A stretch of 64,000 nucleotides of DNA from Tipula vernalis (GCA_958295665.1 OY282560.1:268313315-268377314), one strand, 5' to 3'. Counted from the first letter of the stretch, positions 21,250 through 32,075 are shown. Numbers and translations are program-made. The notes: generated by a model not told the origin, from the sequence alone.

Positions 21250-22245
21250 TTAAGAGCCCTGATCATCATCTGGGCAAGACGTGTTGTCCTCATCTGGATC
21301 TTCAAGATGTTTGAGCCGAAAAATATCACTCAGAGAACTTATCCGATGCGCATCTGATTCCGCAGATTTTCGCAGGTAAATTTGTCTATTTTTGCACCAT
21401 AGATATCTGTACTTATGTTGTATTTTGATAATGTTAGCTTCACGATACAATTTGGATTGGTAAGCTGTCAAATGGTGCATGATGTAAATTCGCTGGTGTG
21501 GATGATTTTGCGGAAGGAAGATGTCCAAATCCTTCGTCGATAAATTTTTGTGTCTAATAGTTTGTGACAAAATGTTGTTTTTAACATCAACTGAATTTAG
21601 TTGAACAATAAAAAAATCTAATGTTGAATTCAGTGTTTTATTCAACGGTGTTGTGTTTTTGGTTGTAGTTTTTTGAATAGCTTCAATTGAGACAATATCC
21701 TCTGTTTGAATTGTTACTCCAATTTTGCTTAACGTAGCAACTATCATGCCACGAGTATCATCGTGTTTCAATGGTAAACCTCTGATGACAATGTTGTTTA
21801 AGTTTCGCAGTTGATTTGGCTTATCAATGCTGGCTTCAATTTGATTCAGTTTAGAGCTGTGAAGGTTAACCAGTTCTTCTAATTTATGCACTCTTGCTTT
21901 TAAAGCTTTGTTCTCAGATACTAGAACCTCAAAATTTTGTTTCAACTGGTCAAGAGCAGATAATTTGCTATCCATTCGTTTGAGCTGGATCATTATATCG
22001 GATAAATTGATGTTTTCGGCGGATTCAATAATGTCTTCATCGCCATCCACAATCGATTTGTTAGCAGTTACACGGCAGTCTCCGCAAAGCCAGCTCACAG
22101 AACGTTTTCTAATATCATTAAAGAGGTTTCTTGAAATTTGTGCACAGCTTATGTGGAAACAATTTTCGCATGGACCACCACATTTAACACCAGGAAAACG
22201 TTCATTGGTGATTTTGCTTGAACAAAGATGGCAGGTGGAAGACAT
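21250..22245 (-). CDS. LINE B ORF1: PHD finger, coiled coil and FP-like domain
   Basis: The 331-residue protein starts at the ATG at 22245. Residues 5-55 form a PHD-like finger (CHLCSSKI, then CENCFHISCAQ and WLCGDC). Residues 80-145 form a coiled coil with regular Leu spacing (QLKRMDSKLSALDQL). The rest (NIVIRGLPLKHDD onward, then FLPQNHPHQRIYIMHHLTAY) resembles the baculovirus-FP-like domain of insect LINE ORF1 proteins, which binds RNA. The frame is intact although ORF2 is not. Confidence 0.85.
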   Translation of the reverse strand: MSSTCHLCSSKITNERFPGVKCGGPCENCFHISCAQISRNLFNDIRKRSVSWLCGDCRVTANKSIVDGDEDIIESAENINLSDIMIQLKRMDSKLSALDQLKQNFEVLVSENKALKARVHKLEELVNLHSSKLNQIEASIDKPNQLRNLNNIVIRGLPLKHDDTRGMIVATLSKIGVTIQTEDIVSIEAIQKTTTKNTTPLNKTLNSTLDFFIVQLNSVDVKNNILSQTIRHKNLSTKDLDIFLPQNHPHQRIYIMHHLTAYQSKLYREANIIKIQHKYRYLWCKNRQIYLRKSAESDAHRISSLSDIFRLKHLEDPDEDNTSCPDDDQGS

Positions 22246-22300
22246 GTTATCACGAATAATTAATACAGGACACAGTTTATTTACTAAATTTGACTAAATA

Positions 22301-22613
22301 AATAATTTGATTATTGCACCAAGATATTAGGCAAAATTTGATGATATAAAATTATTTATTTTTTTTACAGACAATTAGTTAAACACAATCAGAAGAAATG
22401 ATTTTGTTGTTTGAGTAGCACACAAAATGTCCGAAATATTTGGCAATTAAATCAAAATAATTCACTTATTTAAATAATATATATAATATTTTATTTGTTA
22501 ACATATGCAATTAATATTTAATAATTACTTTATTATAATTATTAGATTTTTATTATATTATATTTTATTATTTTTATTTAAATACTAATTTTAACAACTC
22601 AACTCAATGGCGA
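22301..22613. other. AT-rich gap between LINE B and the CACTA-like gene
   Basis: No gene or recognisable signal is seen; it may include the LINE B 5' untranslated region and the 3' flank of the CACTA-like transposase. Confidence 0.4.
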
Positions 22614-23587
22614 TCAAAGAACGAATCCCATTATATTTATATCCTCCAATTCTGATACTTCACTAAGTTCCATTAATCGGTAATAAATTTGTGAAAGTGG
22701 TTGACTATTCTTTCTCAATAGTGCTTTTATTTGATACATGAAACTTTCGAATGGAAACGAGCTGAACGTATTAATATTTCCATTTATGCCAACATCTTCT
22801 GCCAAATGAGAAAGTGCATGCATATTAAATACAACATGATGGGCACCATATAAGTGTTTCACTCCAATAATAAATTCGTGCAACAATGTTTGACTTATTT
22901 GAATTATGTTGTTAGGGATGTTGTCAGTGGAAAGTAACCGTATTGCAACATGTAAAAGCAGGAAATGGTTATATTTCTCTCTTGATAAAATATTTCTTAG
23001 TACATATGGTGCTGCATAAAGTAAGAATGCTCGATACTCTGTTCCTTTGAAATATGACAATTGAGAGAGTGGTTGCAGTTTCCGTTGAAATTCGCTTGGT
23101 TGGAGCAAAGATATTGACTTCAATCTTTCTGAAATTGTTTCTATATTATGGGAAGATAATAGCCATTCAGATGTACCGGCTGTCGACATACGAAGGAATC
23201 TTTTTACAACCCCCAAACAAACTACATGAAGATAATCAAATGGAAATTGGTGTATCATATTTATTGGAAGCTCTTCTAAGATTGTTGTAGTGTTATGGTG
23301 ATTCTAGTCTGATTTATTTCTAAACGAATGATCACTTCTTAAAAAAGAACCAATTTATGGAAAAGTCATCCTATATTTTACATGATCTCCTTCATGAGTG
23401 CAATGGTTACATCCAAAATATGCGGTATGACCCTTTGCTCCAAGAATGCTGCTTCTTGCAGGTGTATCACATATGAAATTTCCCATTTTGATTGGAATCT
23501 GTTGGTCTTGAAAACTGAATTAATCACAAATGGTTTTCAACTCATCAACAAATGGTCGGAGGAACTCGTTGAATAAATTCGGTTTGT
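22614..23587 (-). pseudogene. CACTA-like transposase, C-terminal part
   Basis: This is the downstream half of a transposase interrupted by the LOA LINE. Reading from 23587: KPNLFNEFLRPFVDELKTIC, then (after stops and a frameshift) DTPARSSILGAKGHTAYFGC and CTHEGDH, then from 23258 an open 214-residue stretch with QFPFDYLHVVCLGVVKRFL, FKGTEYRAFLLYAAPYVLRN, NHFLLLHVAIRLL and NMHALSHLAEDVG. This order (substrate-like Asp-Pro-Ala-Arg motif, CxxC, FPxDYxHxVxLGV) is that of a widespread animal family related to plant Transposase_21 of CACTA elements. The superfamily name is inference. Confidence 0.72.
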
Positions 23588-23600
23588 TATGTCCATGATA
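23588..23600 (+). repeat. Left target-site duplication of the LOA LINE
   Basis: TATGTCCATGATA, identical to 28402-28414. Removing one copy and the LINE rejoins the CACTA-like coding frame in place. Confidence 0.93.
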
Positions 23601-23736
23601 CAGGAATCGCCGCTCGGCGCTCCGAATTCTCGAGAAGTGGGCTGCGACCCCCGAGGGGCAGCTTACGGAAGAGCAAAGAACATCAGTAGCTTGGGCAAGG
23701 AGCACTGTGGGCTGCGGAAGCTCGGAAAGGAACCAT

Positions 23737-24705
23737 ATGTCGAAAAGACAGCGGTCCCAGGACGAGGTGGAAGTAGTCAACAGCAAGCGGGCCAAGTTGG
23801 TGACTGAAAAGAAGCCGAGCTCCAACTCAGGGACAAAGCTGTTCAGCGAGGTCCTGAGGGAGCATGTGTTGATGCTAGCCGTCATTGACGAAAGTCAAGA
23901 AGATGGGAGCATCACGGCGGAAAAATGGAGGTTGGTGTATAATGCACTCAACCTCGTCTTTTTAAAGGTCCTGGGTGAAAATCCGGGACCACCCCCATCC
24001 TGCAGAGATGCGGGATGGTATCAAGGGCGTGTAAAGATGACTGCATGCTCGGACTCTAGATCTGTGGATCTGTACAAAAAGGCTATAGCCAAAGTAGGGG
24101 AGGTGTGGCCAGGCGCAAAGCTTGCGGCAGTTAGCCGGGAGGAACTTCCCAGCAGGCCACGGGCACGTGCATGGCTGCCATCCGAACCGGCTAGCGCGGA
24201 CGGTGCTTTGAAAATCATTCAGGCCAGTAACCCGAATCTTCCGACAGGAAATTGGAAGATCGTCAAGCAGGAGGAGGCCAAGGGGGGCTCGAAATTATCA
24301 ATCATGGTGATAAATAAGGAGTCCCTTGCCCTCCTTCACAAAACGAAGGGAGTAATTGACTTCGGTTTCGGGTCAATTACTCTCAACGTTTATAAGAAGG
24401 ATGGGGCGGAAGCGCGTACGGGAGGCCAACCGGAGGACGGTGGCAACCCGCCCAGGCCTGAAGGGGGTACCAGCAGCATGAGGGAAGAAGCTGAGGGTAG
24501 GGGGGAGAGTGAATCCGATGACCTCGGTAGGGCAAGGACTCTCTCGAAGGATGAGGTGGTGCACATAAGCGAAGGAGCTGGTGTACCGATGGAGGAGGAT
24601 GTCGACAGCCCGGCCAGACGGGGGGGCACTGACAAGTCCTCTACAGAGGGTACGAGGGGTGGCGAGACGGGCGTATCCGGCGCATCCCAAATTACCGGGA
24701 ATTAA
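23737..24705 (+). CDS. LOA LINE ORF1 (DUF4780-like gag protein)
   Basis: The first ATG in frame is at 23737 (MSKRQRSQDEVEVV); an upstream GTG would only add ten residues. The 322-residue protein has a basic N-terminus, then a conserved globular part (ARAWLPSEPA, ALKIIQASNPNLPTGNWKIV, LSIMVINKESLALL) that matches the DUF4780 type found in insect LINE ORF1 proteins. The tail is low-complexity, rich in Gly, Glu and Ser. No CCHC knuckle is visible. It would coat the element RNA. The frame is intact and the stop precedes ORF2 by 47 nt. Confidence 0.82.
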   Translation: MSKRQRSQDEVEVVNSKRAKLVTEKKPSSNSGTKLFSEVLREHVLMLAVIDESQEDGSITAEKWRLVYNALNLVFLKVLGENPGPPPSCRDAGWYQGRVKMTACSDSRSVDLYKKAIAKVGEVWPGAKLAAVSREELPSRPRARAWLPSEPASADGALKIIQASNPNLPTGNWKIVKQEEAKGGSKLSIMVINKESLALLHKTKGVIDFGFGSITLNVYKKDGAEARTGGQPEDGGNPPRPEGGTSSMREEAEGRGESESDDLGRARTLSKDEVVHISEGAGVPMEEDVDSPARRGGTDKSSTEGTRGGETGVSGASQITGN

Positions 24706-24752
24706 TATTCCTGCGGTAGCAGGAATTTATCATAGAGGTAGGTAGAGGTGAA

Positions 24753-27700
24753 ATGGTTATGATTAAGATAACTCAAATTAACCTTCACCATTCTAAGGCT
24801 GCTTCGGCAGCTCTACTCCTCAGGCTGACTAGTTCGGGTGAGGATGTGATACTAATCCAAGAACCTTGGATTAACAACAACAGGATCTGTGGCCTCAGAA
24901 CCAAGGGGTATAAAATTATATCCTCTAGTAAGTCTGGGAAGATCAGATCTTGTATTCTTGGGAAAAATAATATTAATCTTTTCCTTCTCTCTCAATACAG
25001 CAATGGTGACACTACTGCAGTTAGCCTGGAAGTAGGCACTTGTAGATTATGGCTAGTTTCAGCCTACATGGACCGGGAGAAGGAGGTTCCTCCGGATAAC
25101 CTGGAGGAGCTGATCCGTAAAGCGGAACAATCAAAGGTAGGTGTGGTACTGGGAGTGGATGCTAATGCGCATCACAATATCTGGGGAAGCACAGACATTA
25201 ATGAAAGAGGTGAGTCGCTTTTTGATTATTTGATGAGTACTAACCTTTCAGTGTGTAATATTGGGCGGGAACCCACATTTATTACTAGTAACAGGCAGGA
25301 GGTTCTAGACATGACCCTTGCCTCAAATAATATTCTTCATATGGTTAAAAATTGGAGGGTGGATAAGGAACACTGATCATCGATATTTAACCTATAGCCT
25401 CGATATTCACCCTGCTGCCCGGGAAGCCTTCAGGAACCCTAGAAGGACCAACTGGAGCAAATATGGGGAATTATTGGAGGAAATGTTACCGACGAGGGCT
25501 ATGGAGCCCTCGACGACCGTTGGGGAGCTGGAGGACATGGTGGCTAGCGTTACTAGCGCATGCAACCGATCCTTTCGCGCTGCCTGCCCACTGGCTAAGC
25601 CTAAGGGTAGGCAAAAACTGGTATGGTGGTCCAGGGAACTGGGAACCTATCGAAAGGCTTGTAGGATAGCCTTATTAGAGCCAAAAATACAAGGGAGGCT
25701 CAGGATTGGGACTCCTATAAGGAGAAACTCGGAACTTATAAGAAAGAATTAAGAAAGGCACAAAGGAGGTCTTGGAGAATCTTCTGTGATAATATGGAAG
25801 AGGTATCCGAAACCTCCCGCCTTAGGAAGATTCTTTCCAAAAGTACATCTAGTCCTAGTTTTTTGATAAAACCGGACGGATCTTGGACAGCTTCTAGTGG
25901 AGAATCTCTGGAGCTTCTCTTCGAGACACACTTCCCAGGGAGCTTTGAAGACCTGTTGGTGCGTAGTAATCATCAGGAATCACTGTCAGTAACCACAGAG
26001 GATATCGTAACCAGAAAACGTATCCTATGGGCACTGAGGGGTTTTAAACCATTTAAATCGGCTGGTCCGGATCAAATTATACCAGCGGAACTTCAAAACA
26101 ACTCAGTAATCATTCTTCCTTACCTGGAAGCTATATTCAAAGGGTGTTTGAAGCTGGGCTATATTCCTAGGTACTGGACGGAGGTCAATGTGGTGTTCAT
26201 ACCGAAAGCGGGGAAAAGCTCACATGTCTATCCTAAGGACCTAAGACCAATAACTCTATCATCCTTTCTTTTGAAAACCTTGGAAAGGCTGCTGGATGTA
26301 TACATCAGAGATAAAATAGGTGCCAGGAAGTGGGCATCGTCTCAGCATGCGTACACAAAGGGTAGATCTGTGGACACGGCTCTGCACGCCATGGTGTCTA
26401 CGATTGAGAAATCGATTAATTCGAAGGAATTCTGTTTGGTGGCCTTCCTGGATATAGAAGGCGCCTTTAATAATGTGAAAGCGGAGGCAATCAAGGAGGG
26501 ATTGTCATTTTTGGAGGTGGACGTTCCTCTGATAGGGTTAATCAATTATATGCTGGGAAGCAGGATTGTTAGCTCGAAGTTGGGGGACTCCACCTTCAAG
26601 AGGCGAGTAACTAGGGGAACTCCGCAGGGGGGGGTTCTGTCCCCTCTTCTCTGGAACATAGTGGTAAACGGGTTACTACTTGAATTGGAGAGAGAGGGTA
26701 TTGGAGTTATCGCGTACGCAGATGACGTAGCTTTAGCTGTTACCGGGAAATTCCTAGGCACGATTGTGGACGTAATGCAGAATGCGCTTACCATCGTTAC
26801 GAAATGGGCTGGCAAATGTGGACTTGGTATTAACCCGTCCAAGACAGAGCTGGTACACTTTACTAAGAAATACAAAATCCCGGTAGTTGTCCCTCCTACC
26901 TTAAATGGCACGAGACTTGCTTTTACTGATAGAGCTAGATATCTGAGCATTATCTTGGACAGTAAGCTTAGTTGGAAGCCCAACATGTTGGAGAGAATAA
27001 ACAAAGCTACTATTGCTTTGTACTCCTGTAGGAACGCCATTGGTCATAGATGGGGTCTGAAGCCGGAGCTGGTACACTGGCTCTACACCGCCGTAGTGAG
27101 ACCTGTACTCATGTACGGGGTGGGTGTTTGGTGGCCAGCTCTGGATAAGGTAACTTACAAAAGTAAGATTGAGAGAGTGCAAAGAACGGCCTGTATGCTT
27201 GTTAGCGGGGCATTGAGGTCGACACCGACAAGTGCCTTAGAGGTTATGTTACACCTTCTTCCGGTCGACATTTTTGGCAAACAGATGGCGGCAAATACGG
27301 CTGTACGACTTGCAGCCGTCTCTCAGTGGAGGTGTCTTAGTATAGGACACTCTACTATAGTCAGATCGTTGAAGGATGAGCTGGCGAATCTTGACTACAT
27401 TAAACCTACTCTACGCTTCGAGAAGCGATTTCGGACCTCCTTCCCTTCAAGGGAATCCTGGAGGGATAGACCGTTATTGGAAACCGAAGCGTTGCAATTC
27501 TTCACAGATGGCTCCAAGCTAGACGGCAAAGTAGGAGCTGGAGTATTCTGTGACAAATTAAATGTAAATATTTCTGTTCGTCTCCCTGATTACTGCAGCG
27601 TGTACCAAGCTGAAGTCGTAGCGATTGAGGAGGTCATGACGTGGTTGAAGCATAATGTGTTATCCTCAGACGATATCACAATCTATGTGGACAGTCAAGC

Positions 27701-28313
27701 GGCGATCTGGTCGTTAGAATCGGTGTCTTTGGCGTCACGGGTCTCTAAATGAGATGGGTGAGCATTTCAACATCCAGGTAGTCTGGGTCCCAGGTCACTC
27801 GAGCGTCATGGGGAACTGCAGGGCAGATGAACTTGCTAGGCATGGTACGACTCTCCAGCTGCAACCGGAAAGGGCAAGTCTGGGGAGGCCTATCACAGCG
27901 CTGAGACAAGCACTTGGGAAGCAGGCGCTATCCTCAGCGGGGGAAAGGTGGTCTAACGCCCTCACCTGTAGAGTTGCAAGACAAGTTTGGCCAAAGCTGG
28001 ACTTGGGGCGCACTAAGGCATTAATATCCTTACGAAGACGTGAATTAAGAACGGTCGTAGGAATTCTCACGGGACACTGCCTTTTTGGAGAACATGCAAG
28101 AAGGCTGGGTCTGGAGGCTAATGACTTCTGCAGAAGCTGCTTGGACGAAGAGGAGGAAGAGACGTTGGTCCACTTCCTTTGCTCGTGTCCAGCATTGGCT
28201 CTCAGAAGGCACAAACACTTAGGTAAGTTCAGGATGGACTGCCTCTCGGATCTCGAAAACATTAAAGTGCGGGACGTCTTACGCTACATAAGTAGCTCGA
28301 AATGGTTCCAATA
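24753..28313 (+). pseudogene. LOA LINE ORF2: endonuclease, reverse transcriptase, RNase H
   Basis: The endonuclease begins at ATG 24753 (KITQINLHHSKAAS, LIQEPWINNNRI, GVDANAHHNIWGS). A frameshift at about 25371 and a second near 25680 interrupt the linker (VWWSRELGTYRKACR). The RT is open from 25794 to 27750 with DLRPITLSSFLLKTLERLL, QHAYTKGRSVDTALH, AFLDIEGAFNNV, GTPQGGVLSPLLWN and the catalytic box AYADDVAL. RNase H follows (LQFFTDGSKLDG, YVDSQAAIWSLES). A third frameshift near 27735 separates it from VVWVPGHSSVMGNCRADELA, followed by the C-terminal CxxC region (CRSCLDEEEEETLVHFLCSC) and the stop at 28313. It is a clean template with three single-site lesions. Confidence 0.92.
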
Positions 28314-28379
28314 GGGGTAAAAGGGGATACATCCTGTGGTATCACAATGGACCGTCACCGGTCTAAGTGTGCGTAAGCA

Positions 28380-28401
28380 GCCACTCCAACCTAACCTAAC
28401 C
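28380..28401 (+). repeat. (AACCT)n 3' tail of the LOA LINE
   Basis: The element ends AACCTAACCTAACC directly before the target duplication. The pentamer is the complement of the ancestral insect telomere repeat TTAGG, in about 2.8 units. Confidence 0.8.
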
Positions 28402-28414
28402 TATGTCCATGATA
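28402..28414 (+). repeat. Right target-site duplication of the LOA LINE
   Basis: Identical 13-bp copy of 23588-23600. Confidence 0.93.
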
Positions 28415-29015
28415 AACACCAACTACAAAAATATTTGCTAATAGTCGACTTACCCAATATCAGCCAAAAACAGCTATTTGATCTTTTGCTGATTGGCAAT
28501 CTATCAATATTAAAGTCTATTTTGATTTCTTTAGGGAAAGTGTTCTGACTTGTTAACAGTTTCCGCAAAGCTATAGAAATTCCAACATGAACATACTTTC
28601 CTGGAGCGATGTTTATTATGGTCATATTTCTGGTAGTATTGAGTACAGTACGACTATCAATTGGCAATCTAGGATATCCCCGAAATTTAAAAAATCTTAA
28701 AATTTCATTAAGTGCTACCATTTTTATATTATTTGTAAGCGCCCATGTTCCTAAGAAGTGCAATAATTCATCAGTACTGAAAGTGCCCAAATCGCCAATA
28801 GGAATGTTATCATTTTTATCAGGTATATTAAATCGGAATTCATATTCTTCGTCGGAATTTAATGTAAAATTCGTTTCTGTATCACTATCTTGATGCTGGT
28901 GATAATTATCGTCTAATGATGATGTTATTCCATGTTCAATTGGTGACGAATTTAAATTTAATGTTGCGATTTTACTGGATAACAACGTTTTATATTTATC
29001 GTCAGCAAGCACCAT
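28415..29015 (-). pseudogene. CACTA-like transposase, N-terminal part
   Basis: The ATG at 29015 starts an acidic region followed by the conserved block LLHFLGTWALTNNIKMVAL, LNEILRFFKFRGYPRLPIDS, APGKYVHVGI and FNIDRLPISKRSNSCFW. A one-base frameshift in the T run near 28425-28429 precedes the LOA insertion point. The continuing frame resumes on the other side of the LINE at 23587. Together with 22614-23587 it is one transposase of at least 500 codons. Stops and frameshifts on both sides show that it was decaying, whatever the order of events. Confidence 0.72.
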
Positions 29016-29365
29016 ATGTAAATTTCAGTTATTTTTTTGCCGTATTCGTAAGCGACGTTTAAACGAATTTTGTTTCAGCTCCAATACAAACTTTTTTAGA
29101 GAGGGGCGAGTAGCAGGGACAGCAGAGACGCAACGATATCAACAACAACGTCAAGCAACACCTAGCTACAGTTAGTACAAATTTGGGTGACCGCATGGGA
29201 ACATAATGATGGAACGAAATCTCGCCCCCCTCACAACCGCCGATGGACACAACCGCCGATGGATAAAATGATGGAGGGAATAATAATAGTTGTTTTCAGC
29301 CTTTCAGGAAAAGAACTTGCGGCACCAGGAAATTGTGTTATCATTGTGCTGTCATAAAAAAAAAC

Positions 29366-29450
29366 ACTAACTATCGATCGCTTTGGTGTCTGTAACCGGG
29401 TCGAGTCTGTCCCTACTAATAATCCTATCCCATCCCTCGATGTTGTTTTA
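29366..29450 (+). repeat. Dispersed repeat, copy 1
   Basis: About 75 bp starting at ACTAACTATCGATCGC and including GTGTCTGTAACCGGGTCGAG is nearly identical to the reverse complement of 63230-63316. Confidence 0.85.
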
Positions 29451-29604
29451 TGTAAAAAGCGTGTACGATGGCTGCCTGGCCAGGGGCGAATATCCACACT
29501 ATTAGACTTATGTTGGTTATCGATGTGGCGCCTTTCTTTGGGTGGGAAAGGAAATCTCGGAAAATTCGATTTTCCAGAAACCATTAGAAAATTTACATAA
29601 AATC

Positions 29605-29850
29605 CGCCTCTAGAGTGTTATGTCTGGAGACGTATTTTATTGATCTTGTCAACAGATATCACAGAAAAAAAATTCAGTTCAAGTTTCTCGTGGGAAATCT
29701 TGGAAAATATGAAAAGTTTCCAGCCGAAAGTAAGAAATAAATGTATAAAATCAGCCTCTAGAGTGTTAGGTCTAGAGATGGATTGCAATGATGTGACTTG
29801 CCAATAGCTATCGCTAGAAAAATATTCAGTTCAAGTTTCCCGTGGGAAAA
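29605..29850. repeat. Diverged tandem duplication of about 147 bp
   Basis: The blocks starting CAGCCTCTAGAGTGTTAGGT (29751) and the related CGCCTCTAGAGTGTTATGTC (29607) are followed in both copies by ATTCAGTTCAAGTTTC and CGTGGGAAA at equal spacing. Confidence 0.65.
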
Positions 29851-30397
29851 AGCACCTAGATAGCCGTCAGCATTAGACCAATTTTAAAAGAAGCTTAATT
29901 TATGTGGGATGCATTTTACGATTTCTCATAAGAACCCATGTTAAATTGAACATTTTGGATTAAAATTTTATCAGTGAAAAATACTTGAACCAGAAATTAT
30001 TTTTAGGTTTATATTTAAATCAAACCTTTGAGTATAACATATTTTAAAACCAATAACATAAATTTAGTAATTTGATTAATATAATTAACATAAATTTGTA
30101 CAAATTTACTTTTTCTTGTCTAAATCAGTGATGGATTTTATAAAATAAATACATAATTTAGTACAAATGTTTTTCTATAGATGGAGCATTACAATTTATC
30201 AAAGGCTTTGTAAAATACAATAGATTAGAAATAAGTAAACTAAGCACAACCACTTTTTAAGAACAATAAAAACTAAATGGTTTGTTTATATAAAAGAAAG
30301 ACCAACCGTATATTATTTGTAACCAGCAATATATGTTTATCCCTCTCCAACTATCCACGCTTGGAACAGAAGATTTTATATAGGAAAAAAGTTGGTT

Positions 30398-31000
30398 TCT
30401 TCTATATGTGTTTTTTTCAGCCTGATATAACTTGAAATTGTAAAAAATAAAACATAAAATTAAATTTTTATGAAAAAAATACTCTGGCAAATCAACATGA
30501 ATAGACTCATGATTGACCAACGCTACGGAATTATTAAAATTTACTTTGAAAATCAGTCGTCGATTCGCGCAACTTATAGACGACTTCGTGATTTTTCGTC
30601 CATCTGAGCAAGCCATCCGTCGAACTGTGGAAAGATTTCGTACCAAATACTCTCTAGAGGATGCAATAACATCAACACGTCGAAGGAATATGCGTACTGA
30701 AGAGAATATCGCCGCTGTAAACGAAAGTGTGGAAGAAGATTCAAATTTATCGATTCGTCGTTGTTCGCAGGAATTGGGGCTCTGTCCGTCCACTACATGG
30801 AAAATTGGATAAACAAACAACAATTGACGCATACGGCCAGCAGTGCTCGAAACAGCCGCGGTGCCCATATGCCTGAAATGATTTTCAAATATTAATGCCA
30901 TGTATTGATTTTCGAATAAAAAAAATTTTTTGCATACAATTTAATTTTTTGTGTTATTTTTTTACAATTTCAAGTTCTATCGGGCTTAAAATAACACCCT
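30398..31000 (+). mobile_element. Mariner-like deletion derivative
   Basis: Imperfect terminal inverted repeats of about 60-70 bp share GAACTTGAAATTGTAAAAAA (right end, reversed) with TAACTTGAAATTGTAAAAAA (left, near 30427). Between them the plus strand keeps the start of a transposase: MIDQRYGIIKIYFENQSS, then after a frameshift FRPSEQAIRRTVERFRTKYS, TEENIAAVNESVEEDSNLS and RRCSQELGLCPSTTWKI, the DUF4817-type helix-turn-helix. The catalytic domain is missing and only a few C-terminal codons (MPEMIFKY, near 30870) remain. It is non-autonomous. Confidence 0.75.
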
Positions 31001-31189
31001 TTAGTTACCTCTTTGCTATTTATCGACATTTTTTTTTTAACAGAAATAAAAATTTACTTTATTTTTATTATTGTACACTTGAGGATATTTTAATGTTTAA
31101 ATAAAATCTACCTAAAACAAAAATTTATGAAAATAATTATTTTCAATATAATAATTTAACGGTCTCACTGCATTAGAAAACAAGACAGT

Positions 31190-31778
31190 TGACGACTTTT
31201 ACAGGTGACACGGCGGTCTTAGCTGTTGGGAAAAGCAACGTAGAATCAACACAGAAGTTACAATCAGCTATATAATTGACTCAAATATATAATTGATAAA
31301 TCAGTTCAAATCATCTTTACAAACAGACGATTCGAACATATTCCAGCTGAGTATCTCAGCATGACACTGGATGATAAATCACAATGGAAAGCACACGTCA
31401 AGAAGAAAAGTGAAGAATTAAGACTTAAATACTGAAAAATGTATTGGCTGATCAAAAGGAAGTCCTCTTTATCAACATACAACAAGCTTCTACTTTATAA
31501 GCCAATATTGAAACCGATTTGGACTTATGGTATTCAGCTTTGGGGTTGTACCAAACAGAGCACCGTAAACAAACATCGTTTATGCGCCTTGGTATTTCAG
31601 GAATAATGACCTCCATAGGGAACATAAAGTGAACCTCATCTTAAATGAAATTAAGGAAAAAGCGCGGAGACATGAAGAAAGGCTCCGCCAACATATGAAC
31701 TTTGAGGCAACTCAGCTCCTAAGCAACACGAATTTAGTACGCAGGCTTAAAAGAACCAAACCTTTTGAGCTGGTGTGA
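31190..31778 (+). pseudogene. Jockey-clade LINE, RT C-terminal remnant
   Basis: Degenerate plus-strand coding sequence starts near the RT box (GDTAVLAVGKSNVESTQ), continues with LDDKSQWKAHVKKKSEEL, STYNKLLLYKPILKPIWTYG and IQLWGCTK, and ends with LRQHMNFEATQLL and RRLKRTKPFELV before the stop at 31776-31778. Several stops and deletions interrupt it. The GxQLWG motif and C-terminal layout are typical of Jockey-clade ORF2. Confidence 0.75.
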
Positions 31779-31916
31779 TTGTCAGCATAAATGGAACGCC
31801 AATGGGAAGAAGTAAATTAAGTAAAGTAATTATAGTAAATTAAGTCAGAAATAAATTGCTCATTAGTCCAGAAGACTAGATTGTAATTACATAAAATAAA
31901 TAAATAAAAAAATAAT

Positions 31917-32075
31917 AAAAAAATATAGTCAAAAGCCTTAGCAAAATCAAAATAGATTGCATCAACCTGTGCCTTAGACTCTATTGATTCAATAACGAAC
32001 TTTGTAAATTGCAAAAGGTTGGTAGATGTTGGTTTACCACTAGTGAAACCATGCTGGAAAGTTCAGATGATATGT
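31917..32075 (-). pseudogene. LINE reverse transcriptase fragment
   Basis: About 50 minus-strand codons read HGFTSGKPTSTNLLQFTKF and then AIYFDFAKAFD, the RT motifs 2a-3 of a Jockey/CR1-type LINE. It is flanked by two plus-strand LINE tails, so it is a separate insertion. Confidence 0.7.

Larger units (their letters stand above)
17397..22300 (-). mobile_element. LINE B: CR1/Jockey-related non-LTR retrotransposon
   Basis: This is a nearly full-length minus-strand LINE. Its 3' poly(A) appears as 20 T residues at 17397-17416, followed by about 320 bp of 3' untranslated region, ORF2 (20626-17742), an inter-ORF spacer of 623 bp, and ORF1 (22245-21250). The 5' end is not sharply defined and I found no target-site duplication. 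ORF2 carries one frameshift and one nonsense codon, so this copy is recently dead. Confidence 0.88.
23601..28401 (+). mobile_element. LOA-clade LINE inserted in the CACTA-like transposase
   Basis: This 4801-bp element is much GC-richer than its surroundings and is bounded by exact 13-bp target duplications. It has a short 5' leader, ORF1, and ORF2 with endonuclease, reverse transcriptase and RNase H. Its 3' end is not poly(A) but AACCTAACCTAACC. An RNase H domain and the QHAYTKGRSVDTALH and FLDIEGAFNNV motifs point to the LOA clade within the I/R1-related LINEs. Three frameshifts make ORF2 non-functional, though the element is structurally complete. Confidence 0.92.
29016..30397. other. Non-coding region with two repeat families
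   Basis: No gene is supported. The region holds a dispersed repeat shared with 63.2 kb (29366-29450) and a diverged tandem duplication (29605-29850). A T-rich then AG-ended tract upstream of 29015 could be a splice acceptor for the CACTA-like gene, but no upstream exon could be confirmed. Confidence 0.5.

Noticed and set aside
28384..28401. True telomere repeat array
   Set aside because: Under three AACCT units, bounded exactly by a LINE end and its target duplication, so it is the element tail.
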